A DNA stretch of 64,000 nucleotides from an uncultured Lachnospiraceae bacterium (GCA_910588535.1 CAJUOO010000006.1:6515-70514); one strand, 5' to 3'; positions 1 through 8,834 are shown, counted from the stretch's first letter. Translations and numbers: made by a program. The notes: generated from the sequence alone by a model not told the origin.

Positions 1-429
1 TACAGTAAAATCCCTGCGAATTGCCATACCACCGACCGCTATCGGATCACCATCATACGTCGCGCTAATTGAAAGTAATGTTCTGGGAGTATCATCATCA
101 ATAAAATCATCCTCTGCTTCCAATTCCACATTATACCAAAGGTTTCCATACGTAATTCTGGCTACATAACGCCCTCCAACGCTTCTGACATCCACATCAA
201 ACTCTCTGGTTCCCAGATAATCATAACTATTGTCATCATATGTAATCTTAACGCGAAAGTCCTCTGGCCTTACATCCTCAGGATCATACACGCCATCTCC
301 TTTGTATTCTGCAAACAAATCTACCACTCTCTTTGTCGCTGCATACAAAGTGCCTTGAAAACAAGTTGTAATCAACATTCCAAAAACAAGAAGACATGTT
401 ATCAATCCTTTTTTCAGATACTTATTCAT
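1..429 (-). CDS. Secreted protein of unknown function, N-terminal part (cut by window edge)
   Basis: Reading from ATG at 429 gives 143 codons that stay open to base 1. The ribosome site AGGAGG lies 8 nt upstream. Residues 1-30 form a signal peptide: a short basic start (MNKYLKKG), a hydrophobic core, and a likely cut after LYA. The mature part is rich in Asp, Tyr and Val, with stretches such as DVDVRSVGGRYVARITY that look like a beta-sandwich, perhaps an Ig-like surface domain. I do not recognise the family. It diverges from the choline kinase fusion at 648 and may share its intergenic control region. Confidence 0.7.
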   Translation of the reverse strand, partial: MNKYLKKGLITCLLVFGMLITTCFQGTLYAATKRVVDLFAEYKGDGVYDPEDVRPEDFRVKITYDDNSYDYLGTREFDVDVRSVGGRYVARITYGNLWYNVELEAEDDFIDDDTPRTLLSISATYDGDPIAVGGMAIRRDFTV

Positions 430-553
430 ATCATTTTCCTCCTACTTCTCTCCTTACTCAATCTAAAACAACAGATCTATTTCTTAACCTTCAGTGTATC
501 ACAAACCGTATTAAAACTTCAATAGCTTTCCTCTTTCTTTTTCCTTAAATTTA

Positions 554-582
554 TTGACTTTCTGCCAAGATATCGCTATAAT
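554..582 (+). promoter_or_regulatory. Promoter of the choline kinase fusion gene
   Basis: A -35 box TTGACT (554-559) and a perfect -10 box TATAAT (577-582) are separated by 17 nt. The last two bases of the -10 box are the first two of the dyad operator at 581-618. Confidence 0.8.
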
Positions 583-618
583 GTTCAATATATTATTATT
601 TTTAAATAATTTGAACAT
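581..618. promoter_or_regulatory. Dyad operator at the choline kinase promoter
   Basis: ATGTTCAA (581-588) and TTGAACAT (611-618) form a perfect 8-bp inverted repeat with a 22-nt AT-rich spacer. It starts on the end of the -10 box and covers the expected transcription start, a repressor position. The same arrangement, with the same spacer length and the same overlap with the -10 box, is found at the choline transporter promoter (6716-6753). Confidence 0.65.
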
Positions 619-647
619 CATAAACTATAAAACACAGGAGGCTAACT

Positions 648-2432
648 ATGAATATCATTCCACAGCTCCTTAGAGAGATCCTTGATAAACCTGAGCAAAC
701 TCAGCGAGAACTTGCTATTAAACTAAATATTTCTCTTGGAAGCACAAACAAATATATTCATGATCTGGAAGAGAAACACTATCTTATCGTGCAGGATGAC
801 GGATACCAGCTCACGGAAGAAGGACAAAACTATCTTTCAAACTATCGAGTGGACAATGCTATCATTATCGCTGCGGGCTTTGGATCACGTTTTGTGCCGC
901 TGACCTACGAAACTCCCAAGGGTCTCTTGGAAGTATTTGGAGAACGGATGATTGAGCGACAGATCAAACAGCTTCACGAGGTCGGTATCCAAGATATCAC
1001 CATTGTGGTAGGCTATCTCAAGGAGAAATTTGACTACCTTGTCGATAAATATAATGTAAAACTGCTCTACAATCCAGAATATGCTAGGAAAAATACCATC
1101 GCCACACTCTGGCATGCGAGACATTTATTAAAAAATACCTACATTCTGTCCTCCGATAATTGGATACGTGAAACTATCTTCCATGCCTACGAACCCTGCG
1201 CGTGGTACAGCGGCGTCTATATGAGAGGAAACACTTCTGAATGGTGTCTCACAACGGACAAAAAAGGAAGAATCACAGATGTCACAATCGGTGGTGCTGA
1301 CTCCTATGTTATGTATGGTCCAGTCTATTTTGATCGTGCCTTCTCCGAGCGCTTTGTCCCACTTCTAGAAAGCTGCTATCAGAGTCCGGGCACAGAAAAC
1401 GATTACTGGGAACATGTTCTTGTCAAAAATCTAAAGACACTTCCCATCTATATTTACCAACAGCCTGACAGCATTGTATACGAATTTGAAAATCTGGAAG
1501 AACTGCGATTATTTGACACCCGCTACCAAAATCATTCCGACAATGAAGCCCTAGAACAGATCTCTCACATTTTTCACGTACCAGAAAGTGAAATAGTCAA
1601 CATCAAATGCCTAAAAGCAGGCATGACTAACAAATCCTTCCTGTTCTCTATCGGAGAAGATTCCTATATTTTCCGTATTCCGGGACCCGGAAGCGATCTG
1701 CTTATCAACCGTCAACAAGAAAAACTGGTCTATGACTCAATAGCCCCGCTTTCCCTCTCCGACCAGATTTTCTATTTTGATGGCAAAACAGGCTATAAAA
1801 TTTCTCGCTTTTACGAAAACTCCAGAAACTGTAATGCCTCAGATTGGTCCGATGTCAGTGCCTGTATGAAGGTACTCAGGCAATTTCATCATAGCGGGCT
1901 AACTGTGCCACACATATTTTCGCTGAGAGAGCGCATTGACTTCTACGAAAATCTATGTATGCATCCATATTGCATCCGCTTCGAGGATTATGCAGAAGTG
2001 CGCAAAAAAATAAATGAACTATTAGATCTTGTTGATTGCATCAATCCTCCAAAAACACTGTCTCATCTAGATAGTGTACAGAGTAACTTTCTCATTCTTC
2101 CAGATCACACCATTAAGCTGATTGACTGGGAGTATGCTGGTATGTGTGATTGTCTAACAGATATTGCGATGTTCGCCATCTATTCTTATTATAATGAAGA
2201 ACAGCTTATCAAGCTGATTGAATACTATTTTGAGCGCCCTGCCGAAAAAGAAGAGCTGCTCCGCATCTATTCCTATGTATCGCTCGGCGGGTTTTTGTGG
2301 GCACTCTGGACAGAATACAAAAGCTCTCTGGGTGAAGAATTTGGCGATTACGGAATTAAGATGTACCGCTATGCAAAAGATTATTACAAAAAAGTCATGC
2401 AGATTAAGAAAATTGTAAATATTCTTCCATGA
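648..2432 (+). CDS. Winged-helix / phosphocholine cytidylyltransferase / choline kinase fusion (LicC-LicA type)
   Basis: Three parts are visible in 594 residues. Residues 1-65 form a winged helix-turn-helix. Residues about 70-290 are a nucleotidyltransferase with AAGFGSRF at 75-82, as in LicC, which makes CDP-choline from CTP and phosphocholine. Residues about 300-594 are a choline/ethanolamine kinase like LicA, with the catalytic-loop pattern HLDSVQSN near 473 and the metal-site LIDWEYAG near 495. The single cytosolic chain could phosphorylate and then activate choline. ATG at 648 follows AGGAGG. The next genes are a choline-binding-type lysozyme and a choline transporter, which supports choline as substrate. 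The DNA-binding domain suggests direct gene control, which is inference. Ethanolamine is the main alternative substrate. Confidence 0.88.
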   Translation: MNIIPQLLREILDKPEQTQRELAIKLNISLGSTNKYIHDLEEKHYLIVQDDGYQLTEEGQNYLSNYRVDNAIIIAAGFGSRFVPLTYETPKGLLEVFGERMIERQIKQLHEVGIQDITIVVGYLKEKFDYLVDKYNVKLLYNPEYARKNTIATLWHARHLLKNTYILSSDNWIRETIFHAYEPCAWYSGVYMRGNTSEWCLTTDKKGRITDVTIGGADSYVMYGPVYFDRAFSERFVPLLESCYQSPGTENDYWEHVLVKNLKTLPIYIYQQPDSIVYEFENLEELRLFDTRYQNHSDNEALEQISHIFHVPESEIVNIKCLKAGMTNKSFLFSIGEDSYIFRIPGPGSDLLINRQQEKLVYDSIAPLSLSDQIFYFDGKTGYKISRFYENSRNCNASDWSDVSACMKVLRQFHHSGLTVPHIFSLRERIDFYENLCMHPYCIRFEDYAEVRKKINELLDLVDCINPPKTLSHLDSVQSNFLILPDHTIKLIDWEYAGMCDCLTDIAMFAIYSYYNEEQLIKLIEYYFERPAEKEELLRIYSYVSLGGFLWALWTEYKSSLGEEFGDYGIKMYRYAKDYYKKVMQIKKIVNILP

Positions 2433-2629
2433 ATTTCACCTACCACAATACTAAGAAATCATGTATACTGAAAGGAGCACTGAGGGGATACCCCTGTGCG
2501 CCTTTTCTGTATATAGAAGGTGCACAGGGATTGTGTTGCTATTCCAATCTCCCTCACGCAGCAAGTTGAGGAGAACTATACTTTTCTTGCTCAATTATCT
2601 ATACGACAAAGCATACAAAGGAGTGTTTT
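2433..2629 (+). promoter_or_regulatory. Structured leader before the lysozyme gene
   Basis: The gap holds a strong hairpin (CCCTGTGCGCCTT at 2492-2504 with AAGGTGCACAGGG at 2517-2529, one mismatch). Further on, AGCAAG near 2562 could pair either with TTGCT near 2537 or with CTTGCT near 2589. The first hairpin has no good U-run, so it is a poor terminator. I found no convincing promoter here. It may be an attenuator, a processing site, or chance structure. Confidence 0.35.
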
Positions 2630-4828
2630 ATGAAAAAACTATTACATGTCGCAGCAATCACTGGCACCTTGTTAGTGATGTCCTCCATGCCTGCCTACGC
2701 ACAGACCGGATGGGTGAATACGAACGGTAATTATTACTATTATGATTCCAATGGAGAAATGTGCAGAGGCTGGACGCAAATCAATGGCATAATGTATTAT
2801 TTTGGGCCAAATTATGGCGCGATGCAGACAGGTCTTTTAACCATTGACAACCATCTGTATTATTTTAACTCAGACGGGGCCATGACTGTTGGCACAGTCA
2901 CTCTTCCCGACGGCAGATCCTATACCTTTGATCAGAATGGTATGATGACCGCCCCTACCGGATGGCAGCTTGTAAATAATAAGTATTATTATTTTGACAC
3001 AAATAACTCTGTTGTCACTGGCTGGAAAAAGGTGGATGGATACTATGTTAATTCTGACGGTGAGCGGATGGAGGGTGTGCTTGCCCGCGGTATCGACGTC
3101 TCCCGCTACCAGAATGAGATCAACTGGAGCGCTGTCGCTCAAGATGACGTGGCATTTGCCATTATCCGTGTGGGAAGTGTAAAGTATGGCGTAGATGCCA
3201 GATACCATGAGAATATGAAAGCTGCCAATGCCAACGGCATCAAGACAGGCATCTACCTGTATTCTTATGCCACCACGCCAGAGGAAGCACGGGCAGAGGC
3301 AGAATTTGTCCTCTCCAATATTCAGAATTATCAAGTCTCCTTTCCGATCGCCTATGATATTGAGGATAATGTACATAAATCCCTCTCTCCTCAGCAGCTC
3401 TCGGAAATCATCAACGCTTTTTGTAGTGTGATTGAGGAAAATGGCTATCATCCCATTGTATATTCCAGCAAATCATGGTATAACCAGCGCATTGACACCT
3501 CTATGATCAACCATATTGACAAGTGGGTTGCACAATATTATACAGAATGTGAATATCCAAATCCATCTATCTGGCAGGCAAGCAGCTCAGGAAAAATTAA
3601 TGGCATTAATGGAAATGTCGACGTAGATTTCCAGTACAAAGATTATAGCTCTACCTTTGTACAAAATGGCTGGGCAACACGAGCTGGCAAGTGGTTCTAC
3701 TTCCTTGACTATCGCAAGCAGAATGGGTGGATAAAGGACGGCGAAACCTTCTACTATCTGGATACAAAGGGCGCGATGCAGACGGGTTGGCTGCTTGATA
3801 ACAACAACTGGTATTATCTCACCTCCAATGGCGCGATGCAGACGGGTTGGGGCGATGTCCATAATGACCGCTACTTTTTCAACAGTGCTGGTATTATGCA
3901 GACAGGTTGGACAGAGATCAATGAAGATTTTTATTACTTTGATCCCTCTGGTGCGATGCAGACAGGCTGGTATCAGAGGGATGGTAACTTCTATTATCTG
4001 GATGAAAAAGACGGCTCCATGGCAAGAAATTGGCTGCTTCTCAATGATTCATGGTATTATATGGGCAATAATGGAATTATGCAGACAGGCTTTGTGGATG
4101 TCGATCAAGCAACCTACTATCTCGCTCCTAACGGCGTGATGCTGACTGGATGGAATCGAATCAATAACAATCCTTATTACTTCCATGATAATGGACAGAT
4201 GGCACAGGGCTTTACAACACTTGACAAGAATACCTATTATTTTGATGAGAAGGGTATCTTGGCTACTGGCTGGAATGAGCTGAATGATAATTGGTATTAT
4301 TCTGATGGCTCTGGTATTATACAGAAGGGATTCGTATCCTTTGGAGCTACTACCTTCTATTTTGACAATACTGGTAAAATGGCTACTGGCTGGACTTTGG
4401 TGGATAAAGACTGGTATTATTTTGATGAAAATGGCTATAGACAAACAGGATGGCTTTCTCTTGAGGATACACAGACCAAGCTTAAGCACTGGTACTATCT
4501 AGACGCAGAAGGCAAGATGCAGACTGGATGGGTTGAGAATTACTATATGGACTCAGACGGCAGAATGAAGACCGGATGGCTTTCTCTCGGCAATGTATGG
4601 TACTATCTGGATACCGAAAGCGGGGCAAAGACCACTGGCTGGAAACAGATTGAAAATATATGGTACTACTTTGAGGCAGATGGAAGCATGATCGCGAATC
4701 AAACAAAAACTATTGACGGCGTTAATTACCAATTCAATGCTGATGGCGCATGGATAGAGCCATCCGAAGAAACTACGGAAATCCCCGCTGAAACAGTAGA
4801 AACTTCTACAGAAGCTATTGTAAAATAA
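2630..4828 (+). CDS. Secreted GH25 lysozyme with choline-binding-type repeats
   Basis: The 732-residue protein starts with a signal peptide (cut near AYA/QTG, residue 25). Residues about 25-150 hold roughly five aromatic repeats. Residues about 152-345 form a GH25 muramidase with GIDVSRYQ at the front and the acidic pair in AYDIED; this family cuts the MurNAc-GlcNAc bond. About 17 repeats of roughly 20 residues follow (pattern TGW...WYYFDxxGxM), the CW_binding_1 type that docks on choline in pneumococcal LytA-like proteins. The tail after the repeats is Glu/Thr-rich. The start follows AAAGGAG. Such repeats can also bind glucans; nearby choline kinase, transporter and licD favour phosphocholine. 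Likely role: a wall hydrolase held on a choline-bearing polymer. Confidence 0.9.
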   Translation: MKKLLHVAAITGTLLVMSSMPAYAQTGWVNTNGNYYYYDSNGEMCRGWTQINGIMYYFGPNYGAMQTGLLTIDNHLYYFNSDGAMTVGTVTLPDGRSYTFDQNGMMTAPTGWQLVNNKYYYFDTNNSVVTGWKKVDGYYVNSDGERMEGVLARGIDVSRYQNEINWSAVAQDDVAFAIIRVGSVKYGVDARYHENMKAANANGIKTGIYLYSYATTPEEARAEAEFVLSNIQNYQVSFPIAYDIEDNVHKSLSPQQLSEIINAFCSVIEENGYHPIVYSSKSWYNQRIDTSMINHIDKWVAQYYTECEYPNPSIWQASSSGKINGINGNVDVDFQYKDYSSTFVQNGWATRAGKWFYFLDYRKQNGWIKDGETFYYLDTKGAMQTGWLLDNNNWYYLTSNGAMQTGWGDVHNDRYFFNSAGIMQTGWTEINEDFYYFDPSGAMQTGWYQRDGNFYYLDEKDGSMARNWLLLNDSWYYMGNNGIMQTGFVDVDQATYYLAPNGVMLTGWNRINNNPYYFHDNGQMAQGFTTLDKNTYYFDEKGILATGWNELNDNWYYSDGSGIIQKGFVSFGATTFYFDNTGKMATGWTLVDKDWYYFDENGYRQTGWLSLEDTQTKLKHWYYLDAEGKMQTGWVENYYMDSDGRMKTGWLSLGNVWYYLDTESGAKTTGWKQIENIWYYFEADGSMIANQTKTIDGVNYQFNADGAWIEPSEETTEIPAETVETSTEAIVK
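3769..4110 (+). repeat. 60-bp tandem coding repeats in the lysozyme gene
   Basis: A block around GCGATGCAGACGGGTTGG recurs every 60 bp (first copies near 3775 and 3835, then degenerating) in step with the 20-residue binding repeat. This is duplication inside the gene and could drive repeat-number change. Confidence 0.7.
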
Positions 4829-4876
4829 ATAGACAAGAATATTCTTTAAAAAAACATTTGTACTCTAACTCCTATT

Positions 4877-4977
4877 CAGAGCTGTCGCAATTAGCATTAC
4901 CTACACAAGATATAGAATAAAATGCAGCACTATCTACAATAACTTGTATCTGTTTTTCTTATTGCGACAGCCCCATA
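4877..4977. repeat. Dispersed palindromic element, copy 1
   Basis: Ends are an 11-bp perfect inverted repeat: GCTGTCGCAAT (4881-4891) and ATTGCGACAGC (4961-4971). Inside, AGATATAG (4908-4915) faces CTATCT (4930-4935), and ACAAG faces CTTGT, so the whole unit can fold as one long hairpin. It lies between two convergent genes. Copy 2 is at 9727-9830. The shared core is nearly identical, and one stem pair differs by a compensated change (G-C here, A-T there). No coding capacity. Likely a MITE or a REP-like repeat. Confidence 0.75.
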
Positions 4978-5030
4978 CAAACCAGGATCTCCCATGATTC
5001 CGCTTTGCAAAATCTCACACTACATCTGAT

Positions 5031-5098
5031 AAAAAGAGAGGATCTCACAGAAATTCAGAATTTCAAAACACCTGAATTTCAAGAGATACTCTCTTTTT
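5031..5098. terminator. Bidirectional terminator between lysozyme and transporter genes
   Basis: A long interrupted stem pairs 5031-5058 with 5072-5098: A-run plus GAGAG on the left, CTCTC plus T-run on the right, with an inner GAAATTCAG/CTGAATTTC stem. A-run and T-run let it work for both convergent genes. Confidence 0.85.
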
Positions 5099-5124
5099 CA
5101 GAAATAAAGAGCTAAAGTAACTAT

Positions 5125-6705
5125 TCACCGACAGTTCTTTTCTCTTTCATCCTGCCTGAGCTCTTTCAAAAAGCTATAGACAATCAACAGCATAATCAAC
5201 CCCAGCGGAAATGCTGCTATTATAGATACCGTCTGCAACATAGACAACGTGCTTTCCGAGAATAGCAACGCAATTGGCAGCAATAGAAATACCATCGCCC
5301 AGAAAATACGAAGCCCTTTTCTTGGCTCCTCCACCATTTTGACATCCTTCTCCGAATAACCCGCCACTACCAGAGTAATAGCGTCAAAAGTGCTGGAATA
5401 AAACGCTACCATCGCTATTATTAGCACAACCAGTGCAACATTCGAGAGCCATCCGGTTGGTAGAGTGAGAAATATGGAAAGGATGACATCAGATGCATCC
5501 GCTCCTTCCGCCAACGCCCCAGCTACATCAAGGACACCATGTGTCTGCTGATACAATCCGTAGCTTCCAAAGATGATAAAAGAAGTCCATGTACCCAAAA
5601 GTCCACAGGACAATCCGCCAAGTACAGTCTGCTTGATCGTCCTTCCCTCAGAAATTCGCGCGATAAAAAACGGCGTTGCCACAAACCATGCAATCCAATA
5701 TGCCCAATAAAAGATCGTCCAGTCCTGAGGAAAGCCATTTCCTCCAGTGGAGGATACACGCAGAGGGTCCATCCATGTAGACATGTGGAAAAAGTTCTGT
5801 ATTACTGTGCCAATAGCTGTAATTCCGGTTTCAACCACGTAGATCTTTGGCCCGCCAATCAAGAAAATAGCAAGCAGCAGACAAAAAATAACCACACAGA
5901 CATCTGCCAGATGAGATATTGCCTTCATCCCCCACAAAACTGCCGCACTGAATACCACCCCGATAACCAACAGAACAAGAATAGATAAAAGCGGTGTCAC
6001 CTCCGTGTGAAACAGATGGGCAAGAGCCTGCGACAATAACGGCGTAGCGGTGGAAAAGGTCGTCGCCGTGCCGGCAAGAAGCCCCACTATGGCAAATACA
6101 TCAATAAAGCGGCCCGGAAATCTATCTGCGCGTCCTCCAAGCACCAGACGACATGCTTCCGATAAGGACTGTCTCTGCCTCTTCTTTACAAACATCATAT
6201 AAGCATATGCCACCGCAGGCAATATGTAAAAGCCCCATGGTATAGGTCCCCAGTGAAACAATGGATAGGCAGATGCCATATCCTGCTTCTGTGCCAGTGT
6301 CATATTCTCCATGGCAAACGGCGAGGCACCATAATAATATCCCCATTCTATCAGGGACCAATAGAGAATATCTGCTGCCATGGTAGAAGTAAATATCATC
6401 GCTCCCCATTTAAAATTAGAATACAGTGGTCTCTCTCTTTTTCCAAGCTGGATGGAGCCAAATCTGGAAAAAGCCAGCCAGATTGCCAAGCCCAGTATGC
6501 CAAGTCCCAAGAGAATATAAAAAAAGCCCAGATCATTGACAAAGAAACTTCTCAATACTGTGATAAGCTTCTTCGATTGATTTGGCACTAACATAAGCGC
6601 CGCTGAAATTACCAATATAATTAGCAACGGCGCCAAGGTAATGCCCCAGTCAATGCCATCCAAAGGCTTTTTTTCCAATTTTTTCTTTGTATTTGTTTTC
6701 ATCAT
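5125..6705 (-). CDS. BCCT-family choline/betaine/carnitine transporter
   Basis: The 526-residue protein has about 12 hydrophobic membrane segments and the BCCT signature region DWTIFYWAYWIAW followed by ARISEGRTI. The family takes up trimethylammonium compounds, usually driven by sodium or proton. I start it at ATG 6705, 7 nt after GAGG; upstream in-frame starts fall inside the operator. Shared operators with the choline kinase fusion and the phosphocholine context point to choline as substrate; glycine betaine or carnitine remain possible. Transcription starts just downstream of nagA, on the same strand. Confidence 0.85.
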   Translation of the reverse strand: MMKTNTKKKLEKKPLDGIDWGITLAPLLIILVISAALMLVPNQSKKLITVLRSFFVNDLGFFYILLGLGILGLAIWLAFSRFGSIQLGKRERPLYSNFKWGAMIFTSTMAADILYWSLIEWGYYYGASPFAMENMTLAQKQDMASAYPLFHWGPIPWGFYILPAVAYAYMMFVKKRQRQSLSEACRLVLGGRADRFPGRFIDVFAIVGLLAGTATTFSTATPLLSQALAHLFHTEVTPLLSILVLLVIGVVFSAAVLWGMKAISHLADVCVVIFCLLLAIFLIGGPKIYVVETGITAIGTVIQNFFHMSTWMDPLRVSSTGGNGFPQDWTIFYWAYWIAWFVATPFFIARISEGRTIKQTVLGGLSCGLLGTWTSFIIFGSYGLYQQTHGVLDVAGALAEGADASDVILSIFLTLPTGWLSNVALVVLIIAMVAFYSSTFDAITLVVAGYSEKDVKMVEEPRKGLRIFWAMVFLLLPIALLFSESTLSMLQTVSIIAAFPLGLIMLLIVYSFLKELRQDEREKNCR

Positions 6706-6715
6706 AGAATACCTC

Positions 6716-6753
6716 ATGTTCATTTTATATGTCTATTTATATTATATGAACAT
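6716..6753. promoter_or_regulatory. Dyad operator B at the choline transporter promoter
   Basis: ATGTTCAT (6716-6723) and ATGAACAT (6746-6753) are a perfect 8-bp inverted repeat with a 22-nt spacer. On the minus strand it starts on the last two bases of the -10 box, exactly as at 581-618. Confidence 0.65.
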
Positions 6754-6780
6754 AATAGCACTCTATGTGTTCAATGTCAA
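6752..6780 (-). promoter_or_regulatory. Promoter of the choline transporter gene
   Basis: On the minus strand, TTGACA (6775-6780) and TATTAT (6752-6757) are 17 nt apart. The -35 region overlaps the end of nagA (stop at 6777-6779). Confidence 0.75.
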
Positions 6781-6804
6781 TCAAATATTGATTTTTTTGA
6801 ACAA
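6767..6804. promoter_or_regulatory. Dyad operator A over the transporter -35 region
   Basis: TGTTCAA (6768-6774) and TTGAACA (6797-6803) form a 7-bp inverted repeat with again exactly 22 nt between arms. It surrounds the -35 box and reaches into the last codons of nagA. Its centre is 51 bp from that of operator B. Confidence 0.55.
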
Positions 6805-7934
6805 TATCCATCTTTTATTACTGCTCTAACTTTTAAGTCCTGATCAAGCAGTACCATATCTGCTTTTTTCCCTATATTGATGGAACCTCTTTCCTCATAC
6901 AGTCCAAGGCATTTTGCGGGATTTACTGTGGCACAGGCAATCGCTGTCTCCAGAGGAATCTGAAGCTCCCTGACAGCCGTTCTCACACAATCCATCAAGG
7001 TTGATGCTGATCCGGCAAGTGCACCATCTGACACCAATACTGCCTTTTTTCCCTTAACCTCCACATCAAGTCCGCCTAATGTATATCTTCCATCTGGCAT
7101 ACCAGCCGCTCTCATACTGTCGCTGATAAATACAATGCGCTCCTTCCCAAGCATTGCAAATGTCGCCCTCACCATGGCAGGATGGATATGCACGCCATCG
7201 CAAATCAGCTCGGCATACACATGGTCACTGTCAACCACAGCCCCGATCACGCCGGGATCTCTGTGATGAAAGGACGGCATAGCATTAAACAAATGCACAG
7301 CGTGATTTGCCCCTGCCTGAAAAGCCGATATTGCTGTTTCATAATCCGCATTTGTATGAGCGAGAGAAATATCCACCCGCCCCTTCATCTGATTGATAAA
7401 ATCAAGATAATCTGGATTGTCCTCCGGCGCTATCCCAATAAACTTCACCAGTCCATTAGACGCCTCCAAAAATTCCTCTGCTATCTTTACATTACATGGA
7501 ATAATATGATTGGGATCTTGTGCCCCTTTTTTTACCTTACTGATAAATGGCCCTTCCATGTTAATTCCTAGCAGATCGGCTTTTATGTTTCGATCTGTGG
7601 TTTCTACCTTTCTTTTATACTCCGCACCCACAGAAAGAATATTCTTAAGCTCCTCCACAGGAAGTGTCATTGTAGCAGGAGCAATACCTGTCACTCCGAC
7701 AGACGCCTCATATTCTGCAATTCGTTCCACCGCCTCCATGGTCCCATCACAGAAATCATATCCCTGACAGCCGTGAAAATGCAAATCAATCAGACCCGGA
7801 ATAGCATAACAGCCCGCTGCGTCAAGCTCTGTGGTATCCTCTGAAGCGCTGGAAAATACACCATCGCTAATACAAATATCGCCTTTTTCAAAACATTGCT
7901 CTTCCGTAAAAATTACTGCATTTTTAATAATCAC
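6777..7934 (-). CDS. nagA: N-acetylglucosamine-6-phosphate deacetylase
   Basis: The 385-residue cytosolic enzyme converts GlcNAc-6-P to GlcN-6-P plus acetate, the step after NanE. Visible family motifs are the metal-binding LIDLHFHG near residue 52, MEGPFIS, the HLFNAM loop, and ISDSMRAAGMPDGRY near the catalytic aspartate. The start is GTG at 7934, overlapping the TAG stop of the rpiR gene as TAGTG and preceded by GGAGG. Its product feeds NagB at 13872. No terminator follows, and its last codons carry the choline-transporter operator. Confidence 0.93.
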   Translation of the reverse strand: MIIKNAVIFTEEQCFEKGDICISDGVFSSASEDTTELDAAGCYAIPGLIDLHFHGCQGYDFCDGTMEAVERIAEYEASVGVTGIAPATMTLPVEELKNILSVGAEYKRKVETTDRNIKADLLGINMEGPFISKVKKGAQDPNHIIPCNVKIAEEFLEASNGLVKFIGIAPEDNPDYLDFINQMKGRVDISLAHTNADYETAISAFQAGANHAVHLFNAMPSFHHRDPGVIGAVVDSDHVYAELICDGVHIHPAMVRATFAMLGKERIVFISDSMRAAGMPDGRYTLGGLDVEVKGKKAVLVSDGALAGSASTLMDCVRTAVRELQIPLETAIACATVNPAKCLGLYEERGSINIGKKADMVLLDQDLKVRAVIKDGYCSKKSIFD

Positions 7935-8788
7935 TATATTTTCCTCCCATCCTGTATACGCCCCGGCATCCCTTTTCCATCAGCGAGAGCTCGCAGCGTA
8001 TTATCATGCATATACTCCTTCTTTCCCTTATCAAGCCCCGAATAGCAGGAATAGATAAGATCCAACATAAGAAGGATCGGAAATTGAGGCGAGATAACAT
8101 TGCCCTGATTCAGATACCGAAGAGATGGCATTAATATAATTTCATTACAAAATTCATAAAAAGTGTCCGTCTTTTTTGCCGTGAGCAGGATCGTCTTTGC
8201 ACCTCGCTTGTAAGCCTCCTTAAGAAAATAGAGAACCTCCTCTGTCTCTCCACTGATGCTGATCCCAAAAGCAAGGCTGTCCTTATCATGAAAGATCGCC
8301 TGCATGCGCATCAGATCACTGTCTCTCAAAGAATCAATATTCACTCCAATGCGCATAAACCGCATCTCCATCTCGGCTGCGGCATGACCGGAGCTACCGC
8401 GCCCACACACGGTCACTCTCTTTGCATTTCCCAGATACTGTACAATGCGGGAAATCTGTTCCTCATCCACAAGACTGTAGGTCTTGTTTAAAAGCTCCTG
8501 ATACACGTTTAAAACCATACGTGTGTTCCCCGTCATGGATTCCTTTTTCTCAACAAAAGTCACCTCATACTGGTACACAAATTCTCTGTATCCCCGATAA
8601 CCACACTTCTGTGCAAACCGGGACAAAGACGCCTCTGAGACATACAGGCGGTCAGAGATCGCCTTTGAAGACAAGTCTACCTTCTCCTGATTTTGAATAA
8701 AAAAATCTGCGATACTCTTTTCCACAGCAGTAAACTTATCATAATTCATTTTAATAATTGGAACTACAGACTTTACGTAATATTCCAT
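7934..8788 (-). CDS. RpiR-family regulator of the sialic acid operon (NanR-like)
   Basis: About 284 residues. The N-terminal half is an RpiR helix-turn-helix domain (AISDRLYVSEASLSRFAQKCG). The C-terminal half is a SIS sugar-phosphate-binding domain (VCGRGSSGHAAAEMEMRF). RpiR proteins next to nan genes usually sense ManNAc-6-P or GlcNAc-6-P and repress the operon, which is the inferred role here. The start is ATG 8788, or GTG 8797 in the same frame; the ribosome site does not decide. A candidate operator is the dyad at 13653-13670. Confidence 0.85.
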   Translation of the reverse strand: MEYYVKSVVPIIKMNYDKFTAVEKSIADFFIQNQEKVDLSSKAISDRLYVSEASLSRFAQKCGYRGYREFVYQYEVTFVEKKESMTGNTRMVLNVYQELLNKTYSLVDEEQISRIVQYLGNAKRVTVCGRGSSGHAAAEMEMRFMRIGVNIDSLRDSDLMRMQAIFHDKDSLAFGISISGETEEVLYFLKEAYKRGAKTILLTAKKTDTFYEFCNEIILMPSLRYLNQGNVISPQFPILLMLDLIYSCYSGLDKGKKEYMHDNTLRALADGKGMPGRIQDGRKI

Positions 8789-8834
8789 CCTTATCACCCT
8801 TTATAATCTTTGAGTTACATTCGCCGCATATTCA

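Noticed and set aside
2461..2730. 89-codon plus-strand frame before the lysozyme
   Set aside because: It runs through the strong hairpin and overlaps the lysozyme signal peptide in another frame.
4877..4977. Simple transcription terminator
   Set aside because: The stem ends lack a U-run, a proper terminator follows at 5031, and the same unit recurs inside an operon at 9727.
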